From CAYTEO01 sp964436825 (GTDB taxonomy: Bacteria > Krumholzibacteriota > Krumholzibacteriia > LZORAL124-64-63), in contig CAYTEO010000058.1 of assembly GCA_964436825.1 (NCBI GenBank), positions 1-13,638 on the forward strand: a stretch of DNA of 13,638 nucleotides, given 5' to 3'. Of the stretch, positions 1-5,645 are shown in pieces; position 1 is the first letter of the stretch; the number at the start of each line of letters is the position of its first letter. The translations under genes and the position numbers were made by a program. The notes under the pieces were generated by a model. It was not told where the DNA came from and made no database searches. It saw only the letters and a program-made list of their open reading frames with translations.

Positions 1-47
1 CCTCGCCGGCCTGTCGGCCGATCACGACCAGGAAGGAGGTTTCTCTC

Positions 48-629
48 ATGAGCGGTCACGATCCCTCCCACCGCGTCCAGGTTCTCCAGGCCGACATCAC
101 CACCCTGGACGTGGACGCCGTGGTCAACGCCGCCAACACCGGCCTGCGCGGCGGCGGCGGCGTGGACGGTGCCATCCACCGGGCGGCGGGGCCGCGGTTG
201 CCGGCGGCATGCCGCGCCATCGGGCACTGCGACACCGGTGACGCGGTGGTGACCCCCGGTTTCGACCTGCCGGCCCGCTGGATCATCCACACCGTGGGAC
301 CGGTCTGGCGCGGCGGCAGCCGCGGCGAGCCGGAACTGCTGGCTTCCTGTTACCGGCGCAGCCTGGAAGAGGCACGCCGGCTGGGCGCGCGCAGCGTGGC
401 GTTCCCGGCCATCAGCTGCGGCGTGTACGGATACCCGGTGCGGGAGGCGGCGCGGATCGCCGTGCGGACGGTGCTGGACGAGCTGCGGGGCCGCGAGCTG
501 CCGGAGCGCGTGCTGCTGACGGCGTTCACGCCGGACGTGGAGGCGGCCCTCGCCGAAGCCCTTGCCGAGGCGCAGGCCGGGCTGCCGAGCGAGGCGCCGG
601 GAAACACCACACCGCGCGGAAAGCACTGA
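48..629 (+). CDS. Macrodomain protein, probable O-acetyl-ADP-ribose deacetylase / ADP-ribose hydrolase (MacroD/YmdB type)
   Basis: This 193-residue protein is a single macrodomain. Family members bind ADP-ribose and remove acetyl-ADP-ribose or protein-linked ADP-ribose in the cytoplasm. Visible landmarks are the adenine-contacting DI pair at residues 16-17, NAAN at 27-30, the glycine-rich GGGGVDGAIHRAAG loop at 35-48 with the conserved Asp40, and the phosphate-binding ISCGVYGYP loop at 122-130. All are intact, so activity is expected. Length matches the family (about 170-190), with a short polar C-terminal tail (about 175-193) of no obvious function. The start is fixed by a strong Shine-Dalgarno (GGAAGGAGGT, 31-40) just before the ATG. 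The gene converges with the PhoU-domain gene, with only about 10 bases between the two stops. Family assignment is firm; the physiological substrate is unknown. Confidence 0.93.
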   Translation: MSGHDPSHRVQVLQADITTLDVDAVVNAANTGLRGGGGVDGAIHRAAGPRLPAACRAIGHCDTGDAVVTPGFDLPARWIIHTVGPVWRGGSRGEPELLASCYRRSLEEARRLGARSVAFPAISCGVYGYPVREAARIAVRTVLDELRGRELPERVLLTAFTPDVEAALAEALAEAQAGLPSEAPGNTTPRGKH

Positions 630-639
630 CCGGACGGTC

Positions 640-1326
640 TCAGTCCGCGGCGTTGTCCTCGTCGAAGAAGTCCATGGCCTCCACGGGCATCACCACCGTC
701 GAGGCGATGTTCGACAGGTGGCTGACGATCCGCTTGAAGAAGCGGAGGATCAGCACCAGGCTGACCACGTCGATCGTCGGCAGATCGCCGTGGGCCAGCC
801 GGACGATCCGCTCCTCCAGCATGCGGCTCATCTCCCGTGTCCGCTCGATGATGGCGCGGGCCTGCTCCTCGTCGCTCTCCCCGAAGGCGGCCGCCGTCTC
901 CACCATCAGCGCGGCGATGCTCGCGGCGTCGTCGCCCAGCTCCCGTCGGTAGAGCTCCCGGTCCACGTCGGCGGGGATCAGGTCGCGGGCCACGTCGTAG
1001 GTGTTCTTGACGTAGTCGCCGATCCGCTCGGCGTCCTTGACGACGTTCATGAAGATCAGAGCCGACGGGATGTCGTAGCTGTTGCTCTCCAGCACCAGGT
1101 GGGTGACGACACTGCGGCGGACCTCACGCTCCAGGTCGTTGACCCGCTTGTCGCGGCGGAAGATCTTGCCCTGGGGATCGACGTCGTCGCGGCCGTCGAT
1201 GACCACCCCGCGGACGTAGTCGAACATGGAGACGCACAGGTCCAGCATCTCGCCCACCCGACCCGAGGTGGCCTGGCTCCAGTTGTCGCGGCGGAACAGC
1301 TCGCGGAAGGTGCGGAACATTCCCAT
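640..1326 (-). CDS. PhoU-domain protein, partner of the Na/Pi cotransporter
   Basis: This all-helical protein of 228 residues is of PhoU type. PhoU proteins are cytoplasmic metal-binding helical bundles that restrain phosphate uptake and signalling. The clearest motif is KDAERIGDYVKN near residues 97-108, matching the PhoU metal-cluster motif (E/D-x3-D, here Glu100 and Asp104). The equivalent stretch in the second repeat (residues about 195-208, RFFKRIVSHLSNIAS) has lost the acidic residues, so only one of the two metal sites looks intact. The gene follows the cotransporter gene by 15 bases on the same strand and has its own GAGGGAG ribosome binding site. The two are almost certainly co-transcribed, and the likely role is control of the NptA-like transporter rather than of a Pst ABC system, none of which is visible here. 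Confidence 0.85.
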   Translation of the reverse strand: MGMFRTFRELFRRDNWSQATSGRVGEMLDLCVSMFDYVRGVVIDGRDDVDPQGKIFRRDKRVNDLEREVRRSVVTHLVLESNSYDIPSALIFMNVVKDAERIGDYVKNTYDVARDLIPADVDRELYRRELGDDAASIAALMVETAAAFGESDEEQARAIIERTREMSRMLEERIVRLAHGDLPTIDVVSLVLILRFFKRIVSHLSNIASTVVMPVEAMDFFDEDNAAD

Positions 1327-1341
1327 GATCGGTCTCCCTCG

Positions 1342-2511
1342 TCAGGCGGCGCGCAGGGCGCGCGAGATCAGGACGAACAGCAGCGGCAGGCCGAAGAACA
1401 GCCCGCCCACGTAGTAGAGGGCGGTCCAGCGGCGCCGCGACGTCTGCAGGGCCAGCCGGCGGGCCAGTCGCAGGGGGACGTGGCGGATCGCCGGCACCGG
1501 GTAGATCAGCAGGATCCCGGTGATGTTGAACAGCAGGTGGACCAGGGCGACGGTCACCGCCGCCACGTTGCCGGCCAGCGAGGCCAGCAGGGCCGTGACC
1601 GTCGTGCCGATGTTGGCCCCCAGGGTGATGGCGAAGGCCGACTCCAGCTCCATGACCCCCGCCCCGATCAGCGGCACCAGCAGGCTGGTGGTGATCGAGC
1701 TGCTCTGGACCAGGACCGTCACGACGATCCCCACCAGCATCCCCACCAGGCCGCTGCCGGCCACGCCCCGGCCCAGCGCCCCCTCGGCCCGCCGCACGAC
1801 GACCCCCTTCATCAGCTTCGTCAGCAGGGTCAGGGCGACCAGCAGGCAGACCAGCGAGATCAGGAGCATCAGCGTGGCGGCGGTCCCCTTGCCCAGGCCC
1901 CAGTCGTCCAGCAGCAGCCCCTTGGCGGCGTGGACCAGCGGCTTGACGGCCGCCTTGACCGGGCTGTGGTACTCCAGGCCCTGGGCGTCGACCAGGTGGC
2001 TGGAGAGCCAGCCGGCGGTCCGTTCCAGGTAGTGGGTCGCCTGCTCCAGGGGGAACAGGACGAGGATCGTCAGCAGGTTGAAGAAGTCGTGCATCGTCGC
2101 CCCGGCGAAGGCCCGCCGGAACTCGGCCCGCCGGTTCAGCGACGCCATGGCGACGATCGTGTTCGTGATCGTCGTGCCCATGTTGGCACCCATGACGATG
2201 GGCACGGCGCCGCGCACGGTCAGGGCGCCCGCGGCGACCATGCCCACGACGATCGACGTCGTGCTCGACGAGCTCTGGATGAGCGACGTCGCCAGCAGGC
2301 CGATCATCAGCCCCACGACCGGGTTGGACGTGGTCGAGATCAGGGCCTGGCTGAGATCCTTGCCGAAGGTCTTGAAGGCGGCGCCCATCAGGGCGATGGC
2401 GAACAGGAAGAGGTAGAGCAGGGCCAGCAGGGCGGCCGTGCGCAGCAGGGCGGCGAGGAGCGGGGGCGGATTCCACCCCGGGGATGCCTCGCGCGTCAGA
2501 TCCGGTTCCAT
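1342..2511 (-). CDS. Na+/phosphate cotransporter family protein (NptA/PNaS type)
   Basis: This 389-residue inner-membrane protein has the internal duplication of the Na/Pi cotransporter (SLC34/NptA) family. Repeat one carries QSSSS at residues 79-83 and GANMGTT at 108-114. Repeat two carries QSSS at 269-272 and GANIGTT at 298-304. These Gln-Ser-rich hairpins form the sodium and phosphate site in the family. Hydrophobic segments fill residues about 20-45, 65-120, 140-150, 210-235, 255-345 and 365-385. The predicted role is sodium-driven phosphate import. I chose the ATG at 2511 because a GAGG ribosome site sits about 8 bases upstream and the 39 codons before it are Pro/Arg-rich without similarity to the family. 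The PhoU-domain gene follows at once. Confidence 0.9.
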   Translation of the reverse strand: MEPDLTREASPGWNPPPLLAALLRTAALLALLYLFLFAIALMGAAFKTFGKDLSQALISTTSNPVVGLMIGLLATSLIQSSSSTTSIVVGMVAAGALTVRGAVPIVMGANMGTTITNTIVAMASLNRRAEFRRAFAGATMHDFFNLLTILVLFPLEQATHYLERTAGWLSSHLVDAQGLEYHSPVKAAVKPLVHAAKGLLLDDWGLGKGTAATLMLLISLVCLLVALTLLTKLMKGVVVRRAEGALGRGVAGSGLVGMLVGIVVTVLVQSSSITTSLLVPLIGAGVMELESAFAITLGANIGTTVTALLASLAGNVAAVTVALVHLLFNITGILLIYPVPAIRHVPLRLARRLALQTSRRRWTALYYVGGLFFGLPLLFVLISRALRAA

Positions 2512-2584
2512 GCCGTGCCTCGCAGGTGGCGATCGGATCGGGTCACCGGCGGCGGGGCGCCGGTCGCGTCGGTTGCCGGGCGGA

Positions 2585-2613
2585 AGGGTGGGCGCACTCG
2601 GGCCGGGTGTCAA
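2585..2613 (-). promoter_or_regulatory. Possible promoter of the Na/Pi cotransporter-PhoU operon
   Basis: Reading the minus strand, a perfect -35 TTGACA (2613-2608) is followed by 17 bases and CACCCT (2590-2585). The -10 is poor but keeps the A at position 2 and T at position 6, as in the other candidate promoters of this window. The predicted transcript would start near 2578 and leave a leader of about 65 bases. Confidence 0.3.
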
Positions 2614-2709
2614 CGGGCGCGGCGCCATAATCGGTCAATTTGCGGTTTTTTCACCGAACGACCGCCCGGGTCCCGGCGGGCACATTTTCCGGGGCACGCT
2701 CGATTCCCC

Positions 2710-2738
2710 TTGCCGCGCCGCTCCATTCGCGTCAGTCT
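2710..2738 (+). promoter_or_regulatory. Possible promoter of the metal-binding lipoprotein gene
   Basis: TTGCCG at 2710-2715, a 17-base spacer, then CAGTCT at 2733-2738. The match to the consensus is weak. It is supported mainly by having the same spacing and the same conserved -10 positions as the other candidate promoters here. The leader would be about 65 bases. Confidence 0.28.
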
Positions 2739-2809
2739 GTCTGCGCAGGCCGCCGGGGGCGTTCCCCGCGGGCCGAAGACAGGGAGTCACGAACAAGGAG
2801 GTCGTCACC

Positions 2810-3157
2810 ATGCGCAGGACCTTGGCAATCGTCGGCATCGCCGTGCTGCTGCTCTCGCTGATGGTCGTCGCCGGCTGCAAGGAGAAGCAGGAAAATGTCG
2901 CTTGCGCAGGCTGCGGCATGGAGGTCGCCAAGGCCGACGCCCGGATGATCGACGGCAAGCCCTACTGTTCCCACTGCGCCGACAAGATGCAGCAGACGGC
3001 CATGCACACCTGTCCCGACTGCGGAATGGAGATGGCCGAGAAGGAGATGGTCCAGGTCGAGGGCAAGTGGTACTGCCCCCACTGCGCCGACAAGCACCGC
3101 CAGGAAGAGGGCGGCGGGCACCAGCACGAGGGGGGCGAGCACGACGACCACGGCTGA
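2810..3157 (+). CDS. Small lipoprotein with two tandem Cys4 (zinc-ribbon-like) repeats and a His-rich tail
   Basis: This 115-residue protein has a lipoprotein signal: hydrophobic residues 5-21 end in the lipobox V-A-G-C with Cys23 as the lipidated residue. The mature part holds two copies of C-x2-C-x17-C-x2-C (Cys32/35/53/56 and Cys68/71/89/92), 36 residues apart. Both copies share CGME near the start, a G-K-x-Y/W-C core and C-x-H-C-A-D-K at the end. A tail from about 104 to 114 is rich in His, Glu and Asp. The eight cysteines and the tail strongly suggest binding of zinc or another soft metal at the membrane surface. I do not recognise a named family. The ATG at 2810 is chosen for the AAGGAGGT site just upstream and because the signal peptide begins there. 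The gene stands alone and ends at a terminator. Confidence 0.85.
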   Translation: MRRTLAIVGIAVLLLSLMVVAGCKEKQENVACAGCGMEVAKADARMIDGKPYCSHCADKMQQTAMHTCPDCGMEMAEKEMVQVEGKWYCPHCADKHRQEEGGGHQHEGGEHDDHG

Positions 3158-3179
3158 TCCGTGGTCGCACCGGACCCCG

Positions 3180-3214
3180 GGGGAGGGCCGTCCCGGTCCT
3201 CCCCGTTGCTTTTT
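3180..3214 (+). terminator. Rho-independent terminator after the lipoprotein gene
   Basis: A perfect 7-bp stem (GGGGAGG at 3180-3186 pairing with CCTCCCC at 3198-3204) with an 11-base loop is followed within six bases by TTTTT (3210-3214). It lies 23 bases after the lipoprotein stop codon. A wider imperfect pairing (GGACCCCGGG near 3172 with CCCGGGTCC near 3215) could enclose it. Confidence 0.7.
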
Positions 3215-3234
3215 CCCGGGTCCCTGTCTACTCT
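3206..3234 (+). promoter_or_regulatory. Possible def promoter overlapping the preceding terminator
   Basis: TTGCTT (3206-3211), 17 bases, then TACTCT (3229-3234). The -35 lies inside the T-tract of the preceding terminator, so the two signals would share bases. The leader to the def start would be about 78 bases. Hexamer matches are only moderate. Confidence 0.3.
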
Positions 3235-3318
3235 TTTCACGCGACGGCGGTGCTGCCGGAAACATGTCGCATTGGACGACTTGTTGCACCGTCAGACGAT
3301 CAGCGAGAGGTGATTTCC

Positions 3319-3864
3319 ATGGCCATCCTGAAGATTGCCCGGATGGGGCATCCGGTCCTGCGCCGGGTCGCCGATCCGATCGATCCCGCAGAGATCACCG
3401 GTCCGGAGATCCAGGCCCTCATCCGGGACATGTTCGAGACGATGGCCGAGTACAACGGGGTCGGCCTGGCCGCGCCCCAGGTCCATGTCTCCAAGCGGCT
3501 GGCCCTGGTGGGTGGCGAGGAGGACGACGACGGCAACCCGCTCATCGAGGTCGTCATCAACCCGGAGATCACACCGACCAGCGACGAGCTGTTCGGCATG
3601 TACGAGGGGTGTCTCAGCATCCCCGGCCTGCGCGGCTGGGTGGAGCGCCCGGTGGCGATCCACGCCGTCTACTGGAACGGGAAGGGCGAACGCGTCGAGC
3701 GCGACCTGGACGGCTTCCCGGCCGTGGTCATGCAGCACGAGTGCGATCACCTGGACGGGGTGCTGTTCGTCGACCGGATGAAGGACCTGCGCAAGCTGGC
3801 CTACGAGGAGGAGGCGGAGCGCTTCCTGCCCGTGGGCCGGATGATCGACGGCCGCGACGTCTGA
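3319..3864 (+). CDS. def: Peptide deformylase
   Basis: This 181-residue enzyme removes the formyl group from the N-terminal methionine of new proteins in the cytoplasm. All three signature motifs are intact: GVGLAAPQ at residues 47-54, EGCLS at 96-100 and QHECDH at 139-144. Cys98, His140 and His144 are the metal ligands and Glu141 the catalytic base. Length is close to the usual 165-185. The ATG at 3319 follows an AGAGGTG ribosome site and gives the typical start ILKIARMGHPVLR; the open frame runs far upstream but that part is antisense to other genes. No fmt (methionyl-tRNA formyltransferase) gene, a common neighbour, is visible. Instead a DUF309-like gene follows by 24 bases, probably in the same transcript. 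Confidence 0.96.
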   Translation: MAILKIARMGHPVLRRVADPIDPAEITGPEIQALIRDMFETMAEYNGVGLAAPQVHVSKRLALVGGEEDDDGNPLIEVVINPEITPTSDELFGMYEGCLSIPGLRGWVERPVAIHAVYWNGKGERVERDLDGFPAVVMQHECDHLDGVLFVDRMKDLRKLAYEEEAERFLPVGRMIDGRDV

Positions 3865-3888
3865 CGCGACCGGGAGAGGGGAGACGCC

Positions 3889-4269
3889 ATGCACGACGAC
3901 CTGCTGACCCGCACCATCGACGCCTTCAACGGTCGCCGCTTCGACGAGGCCGAGCAGCTGGCCGCCGCCGGCCTGGAGGAGGCCGTCGGCCGCGACGAGC
4001 TGTTCTGGCTCGGCCTGCGCGAGACCTGCCACGGCTTCGCCCTGGTCATGGCGGGCCACGTGACCCAGGCCCAGCCGGTGATGGTCTCCGCCATGGAGAA
4101 GCTGCGCAACTTCGGCTTCCGCTACCGGAACGTCGAGGTGACGAGCATCCTGGCCGGACTGCGGCGCGGGCTGGAGGAGGCGCGTGTCGTGGGGGAGGGG
4201 AACAAGAGGGTGTTCGACGTGAGTCTGCTTCCCAGGATCAAGATGGCACGCAGGGCCGACGAGGCCTGA
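3889..4269 (+). CDS. Small helical protein resembling DUF309
   Basis: This 126-residue protein has no signal peptide and is probably cytoplasmic and mostly helical. The pattern of FNGRRFDEAEQL near residues 13-24, followed by FWLGLRETCHGFALVMAGH and an Ala/Leu-rich helix, resembles DUF309, a small alpha-helical family of unknown function. The usual acidic-His pair (EAHE in typical members) reads EAEQ here, so the match is loose and the family's proposed site may be absent. The C-terminus is basic (KMARRADEA). The start is supported by GGGAGAGGGGAG upstream of the ATG. It is 24 bases after def and likely cotranscribed. Function unknown. Confidence 0.7.
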   Translation: MHDDLLTRTIDAFNGRRFDEAEQLAAAGLEEAVGRDELFWLGLRETCHGFALVMAGHVTQAQPVMVSAMEKLRNFGFRYRNVEVTSILAGLRRGLEEARVVGEGNKRVFDVSLLPRIKMARRADEA

Positions 4270-4292
4270 CACCTGCGGTTGCCCGCGGGACA

Positions 4293-4322
4293 GCGCCCCG
4301 GCACCCTCCTGTGCCGGGGCGC
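4293..4322 (+). terminator. Strong hairpin after the def/DUF309-like genes, probable terminator
   Basis: A perfect 12-bp stem, GCGCCCCGGCAC (4293-4304) with GTGCCGGGGCGC (4311-4322), has a six-base loop and lies 24 bases after the stop codon. It is followed by TTCG rather than a T-run, so it may act as a weak or Rho-assisted terminator, or as a 3'-end stabiliser. Its position, between this unit and the mqnE promoter, fits termination. Confidence 0.6.
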
Positions 4323-4354
4323 TTCGCCGTCCCGGCCTCGCGCCCTTGCTCCCT

Positions 4355-4383
4355 TTGCGAGGGGGCGGGGCGGCGGTTATCGT
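4355..4383 (+). promoter_or_regulatory. Probable mqnE promoter
   Basis: TTGCGA (4355-4360), a 17-base all-GC spacer ending in T, then TATCGT (4378-4383). The -10 is identical to that before the cytochrome gene. The TSS is predicted near 4390 with a leader of about 37 bases. It sits between the upstream terminator hairpin and the mqnE start, exactly where a promoter is needed. Confidence 0.45.
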
Positions 4384-4426
4384 GGGCGCCGGACGTGACG
4401 CATCACCGCGGACGACGGGAGTGCCG

Positions 4427-5521
4427 ATGATCCCCACCGACCATCCCCTTGCCGACATCGCCGCCAGGGTCGAGGCGGGCGAGCGGCTGACCGAGCAGGA
4501 CGGCCTGCGCCTGGCCGCCAGCGACGACCTGGCCCTGCTGGGATACCTGGCCGACCGGGTCAAGCGGCGGCTGCACGGCGACAAGGTCTTCTACAACATC
4601 AACCGCCACATCAACCCCACCAACGTCTGCTACGTGGGCTGCGAGCTCTGCGCCTACGCCGACGACCCCAACGCGCCCGGGACGTGGTCCTACACGCCGG
4701 AGGAGTGCGTCGAGATGGCGCGGCGTGACTTCATGCCCGGGACCAGCGAGTTCCACATCGTCGGCGGCCTGCACCCGCGCTGGAAGTTCGACGTCTACGT
4801 GGAGATCCTGCGGGCGCTGAAGGCGGCGTTCCCCGACGTCCACCTGAAGGCCTTCACGATGGTCGAGATCGACTTCCTGGCCAAGCTGGCGAAGAAATCC
4901 GTGCCGGAGACCATCGAGCTGCTGCGCGACGCCGGCCTGGACAGCTGCCCCGGCGGCGGGGCGGAGATCTTCGACCCGGAGGTCCGCCGGCGGATCGCCT
5001 CGAAGAAGATGTCGGCCGAGCGGTGGCTCGAGGTGGCGGGGATGTGCCACCAGGCGGGCCTGAAGACCAACTGCACCATGCTGTTCGGGCACATCGAGGA
5101 GCCGCGCCACTGGGTCGACCACCTGCTGCGGCTGCGCGAGCAGCAGGACCGCACCGGCGGTTTCCAGTGCTTCATCCCCCTGGCCTTCCATCCCGCGGGC
5201 ACGAAGTTCGCCCACCTGCCGGGACCGTCCATGGCGACGAAGCTGAAGGTGATCGCCCTGTCGAGATTGCTGCTGGACAACATCCCGCACGTGAAGGCCT
5301 ACTGGGTGATGCTGGGACGGGAGATCGCCCAGGTGGCGCTGCGGTTCGGTGCCGACGACCTGGACGGGACGGTCACCGACGAGCGGGTGACCCTGGCCGC
5401 GGGCGGCCGGGCCGGCAAGGGGATGACCCGCGCCGAGATCGAGACCTTCATCCGCGAGGTCGGGCTGCGACCGGTCCTGCGGGACACCCTGTACCGGGAA
5501 CTGGCTCCGTCGAACGCGTGA
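4427..5521 (+). CDS. mqnE: Aminofutalosine synthase MqnE (radical SAM)
   Basis: This 364-residue radical SAM enzyme belongs to the futalosine route to menaquinone. MqnE joins the MqnA product 3-[(1-carboxyvinyl)oxy]benzoate to SAM-derived adenosine, giving aminofutalosine. The 4Fe-4S motif is C-x3-C-x2-C at Cys68, Cys72 and Cys75, preceded by NINRHINPTN. Further family landmarks are IVGGLHP at about 111-117, KAFTMVEIDF at 141-150, PGGGAEIF at 175-182, TMLFGHIE at 217-224 and GGFQCFIPLAFHP at 244-256. These favour MqnE over the related MqnC. Start: ATG 4427 after GGGAG; an in-frame GTG two codons earlier is possible. No other mqn gene is in the window. The next gene encodes a membrane cytochrome that probably uses menaquinol. 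Confidence 0.92.
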   Translation: MIPTDHPLADIAARVEAGERLTEQDGLRLAASDDLALLGYLADRVKRRLHGDKVFYNINRHINPTNVCYVGCELCAYADDPNAPGTWSYTPEECVEMARRDFMPGTSEFHIVGGLHPRWKFDVYVEILRALKAAFPDVHLKAFTMVEIDFLAKLAKKSVPETIELLRDAGLDSCPGGGAEIFDPEVRRRIASKKMSAERWLEVAGMCHQAGLKTNCTMLFGHIEEPRHWVDHLLRLREQQDRTGGFQCFIPLAFHPAGTKFAHLPGPSMATKLKVIALSRLLLDNIPHVKAYWVMLGREIAQVALRFGADDLDGTVTDERVTLAAGGRAGKGMTRAEIETFIREVGLRPVLRDTLYRELAPSNA

Positions 5522-5533
5522 CGGTGCGGCGCG

Positions 5534-5552
5534 TCCATCCGGTCCGAATGGA
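5534..5552. repeat. Near-perfect palindrome between mqnE and the cytochrome gene
   Basis: TCCATCCGGTCCGAATGGA is a 19-base inverted repeat with one mismatch pair. It lies 13 bases after the mqnE stop and 27 bases upstream of the -35 proposed for the cytochrome gene, and is followed by an unusually AT-rich stretch (TTAAAACCTATCCGTTTA). A second, shorter pair, ATCC...GGAT, spans 5562-5576. Either could be an operator or a weak terminator; nothing here decides. Confidence 0.35.
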
Positions 5553-5578
5553 TTAAAACCTATCCGTTTACTGGATGA

Positions 5579-5607
5579 TTGACCCGCCGCTCCCCGGGCC
5601 CTATCGT
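5579..5607 (+). promoter_or_regulatory. Probable promoter of the cytochrome-dehydratase operon
   Basis: TTGACC (5579-5584, five of six consensus bases), a 17-base spacer and TATCGT (5602-5607, four of six). The TSS would be near 5614, giving a leader of about 32 bases to the ATG at 5646. This is the best-matching promoter in the window. Confidence 0.5.
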
Positions 5608-5645
5608 CCCTGTTGTTTCTTTCACGAATAGACCGGGGGCGAGAC

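Larger units (their letters stand above)
2512..2809. other. Divergent intergenic region between the phosphate transporter and the lipoprotein gene
   Basis: About 300 bases without a convincing gene. It must hold promoters for both directions. A relatively AT-rich island lies around 2627-2660 (CATAAT, then TCAATTTGCGG and a T6 run), which stands out in this GC-rich DNA. A minus-strand TTGACA and a plus-strand TTGCCG, each 17 bases from a possible -10, are listed separately. Open frames that cross this region upstream of 2810 show no protein-like features. Confidence 0.6.

Noticed and set aside
628..639. A bidirectional terminator between the convergent macrodomain and PhoU genes
   Set aside because: Only a 5-bp GACCG/CGGTC pair with a 2-base gap is present, too small a loop and no T-run.
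1124..2476. A 450-codon minus-strand open frame inside the transporter
   Set aside because: It is a frame-shifted shadow of the Na/Pi cotransporter and PhoU genes, rich in Arg, Pro and Gly, with no membrane segments.
2438..2809. An N-terminal extension of the lipoprotein
   Set aside because: The signal peptide and lipobox begin at the ATG at 2810, which has a strong ribosome site; an extension would bury them.
562..3864. A very long plus-strand open frame of 1100 codons ending in peptide deformylase
   Set aside because: Upstream of 3319 it is antisense to the PhoU and Na/Pi transporter genes and has a His/Asp/Gln/Arg-rich composition typical of stop-poor frames in GC-rich DNA. Only the last 181 codons are a real gene.
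5613..5645. An earlier TTG start for the cytochrome
   Set aside because: It would sit at the predicted transcription start with no ribosome site; ATG 5646 gives a normal short cytoplasmic leader before the first membrane helix.
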